From Gavia stellata (lineage: Eukaryota; Chordata; Aves; Gaviiformes; Gaviidae): a DNA stretch of 64,000 nt. The DNA is taken from the NCBI RefSeq assembly GCF_030936135.1, contig NC_082618.1, forward strand, positions 10,603,034-10,667,033, given 5' to 3'. Under the pieces are notes generated by a model that was given only the letters and a program-made list of their open reading frames with translations, ran no database searches and was not told the DNA's origin. This document shows positions 60,201 to 64,000 of this stretch, one piece after another. Each line of letters begins with the position of its first letter. The stretch's first letter is position 1. Made by a program: the position numbers and the translations under genes.

Positions 60201-63110
60201 CTTCATATTTGAATCAGAACATCCTTGATCAGAGGAAAAAAAGACAACTCAGAATAGGAAGAAGCAGTGTCACGATAGTTCTGAAAAATAAGCTCTGCAG
60301 AAATTTTATAGCTGACAAGTTTCCCACTAATTTAGTGCTCATGTTTTCTTTGTTGGCATGGGATGGAAGGCAGGCAACAAGGCCAAAAACGTTAGGGGTT
60401 AGGTCCACACTTACCTCATTCAGCAAAGAAAAAATGCTGAGAGGATTACCCTCAATCAGATCAAGGCAGTTCTGGTTATCCTGGTAGTTTATGAAAGACC
60501 ACTGGAGGCCTTCAGCTGCATATTCTTCCTGAAGTAAGGGAGAAACCGGTTATTCTGCGGCAGAGGGCACTCGCGCTCAAATAACCATACGCCTTCTTGC
60601 AGTCTGACGGAGTTACTGTTTAACAAGTTAATCCCAGGCTCAGCCTACTCATCCAAAGCTCAGCTCATGTTCAATGGCAATCTTGAGGAAAAAACCAAAC
60701 GCGGATATTCTACCCCAGGTAGCTTTTGAGTACGCAGTAGCAGATCCTGCTGGATTAATTTGTTTAAGTATTTGGGAACCTCACAGATTTATCAGAGCAA
60801 GCTGCAAGGCTGCTTTACAGAGTAAACAAACGGGCTACAGTCACACTAAGCCTCACCTGGCTGCACTGAGTTTTGCCCTGAAGGGCAAGGAATGCACAGA
60901 ACTCCTTCCTTAGATTGGGACGTAGCCCTAAACCAACCATCACACACCAGACTTTACTAACTGGGCTCCATTTAAAACAAAGCCTGATCCAAAAGGAAGT
61001 GGAGAAAGATACCGGTTGAAAAAAATTGTCCAGTTTTTATGCTGAATTACAGAACAAGCTGTCGGGAGTGTTTAACGAGCACAAGCTCTGGCCAGTTATT
61101 TTTAAAAGTCTCCTGCCAAAAGCTTGCTCAGCACAGCCACTAATGGCGTTTAAGTGGTTTGGGACACAGCCAGATCAAGAGATGTAAGAGGGCAGGCAGT
61201 AATTGGGAGGGGTACTATAAACAGAGGTCATGAATCAGTTTCAAGGAAAGTAATTGTGTGCTTGAACTTGGTTTCCATCTTCACTGACCATTAACCCCTG
61301 GCATACTGATGAGGGCAGGCAGGAAAAAAACTGCTGGACATATGAAAGCACAAATTATGGTCCAAGAGATACCTATCTCCTGAATAAATTGATAAAACTA
61401 TGCCCTGAGGCAGAAGGTACCATCATGTTGGTGCCATAAAGAAAATAATTTCCCAGATTTCAGGTAATGGCAAAGAGCATTGTGGTGATGTATGTGTCAT
61501 GTGGAGGAATTCAACAAAGACTGAAGTACATCTATTAGAGCAGCAGCCCAGGCCTGGCAGGGACTCTTAGCTTTCAGAGCACTCGGGTGAGAACTGGAAT
61601 TAGCAGTGTATGACCATTAGGCAAGTGACTACCATGGATTTAGCATGGTGCAAATACCTTCTCTACCGTGAAACGACACAACTTGTGTACCTCCTCATTC
61701 AAAAATAAAATCTGATGCGCAGTGTGCTTTTGTCTTTAAAGGTACCAGCATGACAACCGGGTTTATGACACTGCTCTCCCGTGGCAGAAGACCTCCACCA
61801 GGTACCATGTGCTATCGATGTTCGGGTTAAAAGGTTCTGTTGGGCTCTCTGCCTTCGCACTAAGTTCAGGTCTAGAAGCTCCCCACCCATTTAGGTACTT
61901 TACACTTGATGAAGAGAATTAACACGGTTATAAGCAGCAGCTTCCAAGAGACTCTCAATTTAGGCTGCACTGACCTCAAGAATTTAGTTTTAAGCGTTCG
62001 GCTCTTTGAGGGAATGCTAACAGGTTAACTGACCACAGAGCCAATGGAGCTGTATAATAGGGAGCAGATTTCCAGTACCCTAGGAGAGAAAGCTGTCTCA
62101 CTCCACCAACTGCCTCACACCCTCCTCTTTAAAAAAGCAATCTTTACTCACATCCCTCTGATTTCTGTGGTGTTATTTACTCAACTGAAGGTTGCAATCT
62201 GATCAGAAGCACAGAAATACAATTAAAGAGACAAAAGATGCTGTTTTAAAATTAGATGTTTAACATTTGATCTTAATGGAGTATTATTACCTGTTGTGCC
62301 TTCAGATAGTGTGCTACAAAGTGCTGCTGCAGTTTCTCGTTGGCATAGTTAATACAAAGCTGTTCCAAGTTGTTTTCAGGGAAGGCTTCAAAACCATAAA
62401 CATCCAGCAAACCTAGGAGGAATATGGGAAGACAGTGCGTTTTGGTCTAGGAGTAGCTTGAAGGACTAATGGTTACTCAGTTAAACCAGTGATGCATAAA
62501 CCATACCTATGAAGCTGGTCCACACTGATGGATCTGCATAGATGCTTTCATTTATGACCAAAACGAGCCACTCAAACAATCTGCAGACAATGACAACTGA
62601 ATTAGTTGGAAAGTGCTTGCTTACAACAATCAGAGTAGTGTTCTTTTCCTGCTGTTTTTACCAACATCACATGGAAGAAACAAAAAACTATGACAGGCTG
62701 CCTGCTGACATGAAACAGCAGTTCTCTGAAGACCTCTCTATGAGATACTGCAGCTATGTCAGCACCTACAACTGAATCAAAGTGTGTTGAGCGGGGAAGG
62801 GAGGGTTACACGGTTACTGAGTCAAGCAGAAAGCCAGGGAAAGTAAATCCCTCTGGCCTCTCTATTCCCTCACAAAAGTTACATGGATTAGCACAGCAGC
62901 CTGGCCTATGTGTCCTTACTTGGCGTAGATGACTTTGGCGAGGCAGTCCCTCCTAGTCTCACATTCGGCTCTGGAGCATGGCTTCTTGAAGACTTGTTGC
63001 TGTTTTCCAGCAGTTATTGTTCGAATTCTTAATGATTCCAGTAGTTCCTCCACAGGTATTTTCAGCAAATCTCCAGCGGTCTTCACAAAATCTTGTTCAG
63101 GAAAAAAACA
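51150..63110 (-). CDS. MYO19: Unconventional myosin XIX, C-terminal two-thirds (5' exons outside window)
   Basis: Actin-based plus-end motor bound to the outer mitochondrial membrane; needed for mitochondrial movement and partition (known for the family). Fourteen coding exons in the window give 643 residues plus stop, all in consistent phase, matching human MYO19 (970 aa) from the middle of the motor to the C terminus. Recognisable parts in order: the RRDCLAK-IYAK segment, switch II (DVYGFEAF), the HYAG loop, loop 2, the SH1/SH2 helix ([19 protein letters not shown]), converter ending CGKTKVFM, three IQ motifs, and the MyMOMA membrane-binding tail. The P-loop and switch I exons lie beyond position 64,000; I found no further exon in 63,111-64,000. 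Convergent with ZNHIT3. I see no frame break. Confidence 0.97.
52266..52574 (-). CDS. MYO19: MYO19 penultimate exon (MyMOMA domain)
   Basis: Encodes 103 residues: [20 protein letters not shown], then a basic/hydrophobic segment with [11 protein letters not shown], ending ITSIRALPQ. This is the core of the mitochondrial outer-membrane association domain. Donor CAG/GTAACA; reading through it would add only 12 residues ([12 protein letters not shown]) before a stop at 52,227. Confidence 0.95.
52931..53016 (-). CDS. MYO19: MYO19 exon, IQ2 end and IQ3
   Basis: Encodes [15 protein letters not shown] and [13 protein letters not shown], light-chain-binding IQ motifs of the lever arm. Donor AAA/GTAAGT. 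Confidence 0.95.
53205..53334 (-). CDS. MYO19: MYO19 exon, IQ1 and start of IQ2
   Basis: Starts [16 protein letters not shown] at the motor-lever junction, contains the first IQ motif ([14 protein letters not shown]) and ends in ATVIQA. Acceptor ATGCAG, donor GCAG/GTAATT. Confidence 0.95.
54023..54186 (-). CDS. MYO19: MYO19 exon, end of the converter
   Basis: Encodes 54 residues ending [19 protein letters not shown] is the conserved end of the myosin motor. The first half is a variable insert ([19 protein letters not shown]). Donor GTG/GTAAGA. Confidence 0.95.
56194..56303 (-). CDS. MYO19: MYO19 exon, converter start
   Basis: Encodes [15 protein letters not shown], the family's F-x-RY converter helix, then a serine/lysine-rich stretch ending YHTAEKK. 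Acceptor ATCAG, donor AAAG/GTAAGT. Confidence 0.94.
57242..57312 (-). CDS. MYO19: MYO19 exon, SH1/SH2 helix
   Basis: Encodes [20 protein letters not shown] and FPV, the SH-helix region that couples nucleotide state to lever swing. Acceptor CCTCAG, donor TTAG/GTAAGT. Confidence 0.95.
58220..58327 (-). CDS. MYO19: MYO19 exon, actin-interface region
   Basis: Encodes [20 protein letters not shown] followed by [20 protein letters not shown] is one of the best-conserved myosin signatures. Donor GAG/GTAACT. Confidence 0.96.
58800..58946 (-). CDS. MYO19: MYO19 exon, loop 2 region
   Basis: Encodes [20 protein letters not shown], then a variable charged stretch and VTVVSKFK. Corresponds to the 50-kDa/20-kDa junction (loop 2), which contacts actin. 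Acceptor TTGCAG, donor AAG/GTACAT. Confidence 0.95.
59854..60030 (-). CDS. MYO19: MYO19 exon, lower 50-kDa domain
   Basis: Encodes [20 protein letters not shown] to [20 protein letters not shown]; the HYAG block is a general myosin landmark. Acceptor ATGCAG, donor AAG/GTAAGT. Confidence 0.96.
60415..60528 (-). CDS. MYO19: MYO19 exon, relay loop region
   Basis: Encodes [20 protein letters not shown] and [18 protein letters not shown]. Near-identical in layout to human ([19 protein letters not shown]). Acceptor CTTCAG, donor GAG/GTAAGT. Confidence 0.96.
62291..62412 (-). CDS. MYO19: MYO19 exon, switch II and relay helix
   Basis: Encodes [20 protein letters not shown] and [26 protein letters not shown] is switch II of the ATPase; the helix that follows is the relay. 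Acceptor CCTAG, donor CAG/GTAATA. Confidence 0.97.
62507..62580 (-). CDS. MYO19: MYO19 exon, helix before switch II
   Basis: Encodes [20 protein letters not shown] and TSFI. Acceptor CTGCAG, donor ATAG/GTATGG; 74 bp, phase consistent with both neighbours. Confidence 0.95.
62920..63110 (-). CDS. MYO19: MYO19 exon, upper motor domain (first one in the window)
   Basis: Encodes [20 protein letters not shown] through [16 protein letters not shown] and [15 protein letters not shown]. Matches human IRTIRAGRQQQVFRKP closely. The acceptor is taken as TTGCAG at 63,111; a second AG about 20 bp inside the exon is possible but would remove the conserved Cys and break the phase seen elsewhere. Donor CCAA/GTAAGG. 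Confidence 0.92.
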
Positions 63111-64000
63111 CTGCAAGATTATCTGGAGTGTCAAATAAATGCAGCCCCTTTGAAGTTATAGAAGGTCTAGCGATGATACAGAAAAATGACACTTCCATGA
63201 ACTCACCAACTTAAATGTGGACTTTGGATCTTTTCACCCAAACTCGGGAGAAAGTTTTGCAAGACCAGCCTCTTAATTTGGATGTACAGTACCCCTAGAA
63301 TTGCAGGTACTCTATTTCAAATGAAACAACAGTATCAAAAAAGTATGAAGTTTGCCACACTGAAGTAGGCATTTTAGAGAGTACTCTCTAGGTACGTCTT
63401 TGTTACTTTTTCACCTTTTTTGAGCAGAGACCTCTAAATCCAGATAGAGAACGTCAAATAGCCATGATCAGAAAAAAACATGAATTTTTGGGTTAGTAAG
63501 GAAATCTTATCCCTTCATTAGAAGAATGAGTATTTGCTAACAAAGCATCTAAGATCTCACTAACCTAAGCTGTATGTAAAACTATTTGAACATTAAGTAG
63601 TGTGAATTCAGAGCATGTGAAATAATAGTAGGAAACTTCACTATTCAGGACAGTGTTGTAGTTCTGAAGGAAAACTAGATCCACAACCTCCTGAAGACAT
63701 GCAGAACAACCTGTGTTCTATGCTGCAATTTAACAGATTTGCTGTTACTAAATGGAGTTTTAGTCTTTATCATGAAAACTTCAAAGCTTTAATTTTAAAA
63801 GCCCTGCTCTCCACTCTGGGTCAGATTTGTGGAAGTCTTGTGATGTCACCATAAGATTACAATCAAGAGTAACAGTTCTGCCAATAATCCTTCTGAAATG
63901 ACTGTCTAATGTTTGAGTTGCCTTGACCTGTAACGGAAGGATATTATCTCTCAGAGCAGGGGAGCGTTAGGTTTTTGTTTGTTCGGTACTTTGAAACCGT
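63111..64000 (-). other. MYO19 intron running off the window
   Basis: No exon could be recognised here on the minus strand. The expected next upstream segment (human VLAGLLHLGNIQF) was looked for and not found. Confidence 0.6.

Noticed and set aside
1-64000. Search for retroviral, LTR, Polinton or CRISPR-like structure
   Set aside because: No reverse-transcriptase/gag-like frames outside the CR1 pieces, no long terminal repeats and no regular repeat-spacer array were seen by eye.

Overview
The window looks like avian, probably galliform, nuclear DNA. Genes have short exons with GT-AG (once GC-AG) introns, there are CpG islands, and the only repeats I recognise are CR1 LINE fragments, mostly truncated 3' ends with the family's terminal signature. 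I see no bacterial, organellar or viral gene content, and no retroviral or LTR-bearing remnant.

Layout. Positions 1-19,172 are gene-poor intergenic DNA with scattered CR1 pieces and one unexplained CpG-rich island (about 12,830-13,740). Positions 19,173-37,688 hold a complete eight-exon, minus-strand carbonic anhydrase IV gene (CA4, 316 aa, secreted and GPI-anchored), with an 11.3-kb first intron and one GC-AG intron. Positions 37,774-45,919 are intergenic. Positions 45,920-46,888 hold an intact single-exon class A GPCR (322 aa, plus strand) that resembles the S1P/LPA (EDG) receptors but lacks their lipid headgroup-binding residues. A dense CpG island follows directly (about 46,880-47,320). 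Positions 48,944-50,072 hold the complete five-exon ZNHIT3 gene (158 aa, plus strand) in its own CpG island. Positions 51,150-63,110 hold the last fourteen coding exons of MYO19 (minus strand, 643 aa: second half of the motor, three IQ motifs and the mitochondrial tail). The 5' exons lie beyond the right edge.

The genes do not form a pathway. CA4 hydrates CO2 at the cell surface, ZNHIT3 is a nuclear snoRNP-assembly cofactor, and MYO19 is the outer-mitochondrial-membrane myosin. ZNHIT3 and MYO19 converge tail to tail, with candidate poly(A) signals on opposite strands only a few bases apart. ZNHIT3 and MYO19 map to human 17q12 while CA4 maps to 17q23, so the window preserves, or has created, an adjacency absent in human. 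The most interesting item is the orphan GPCR between these blocks.
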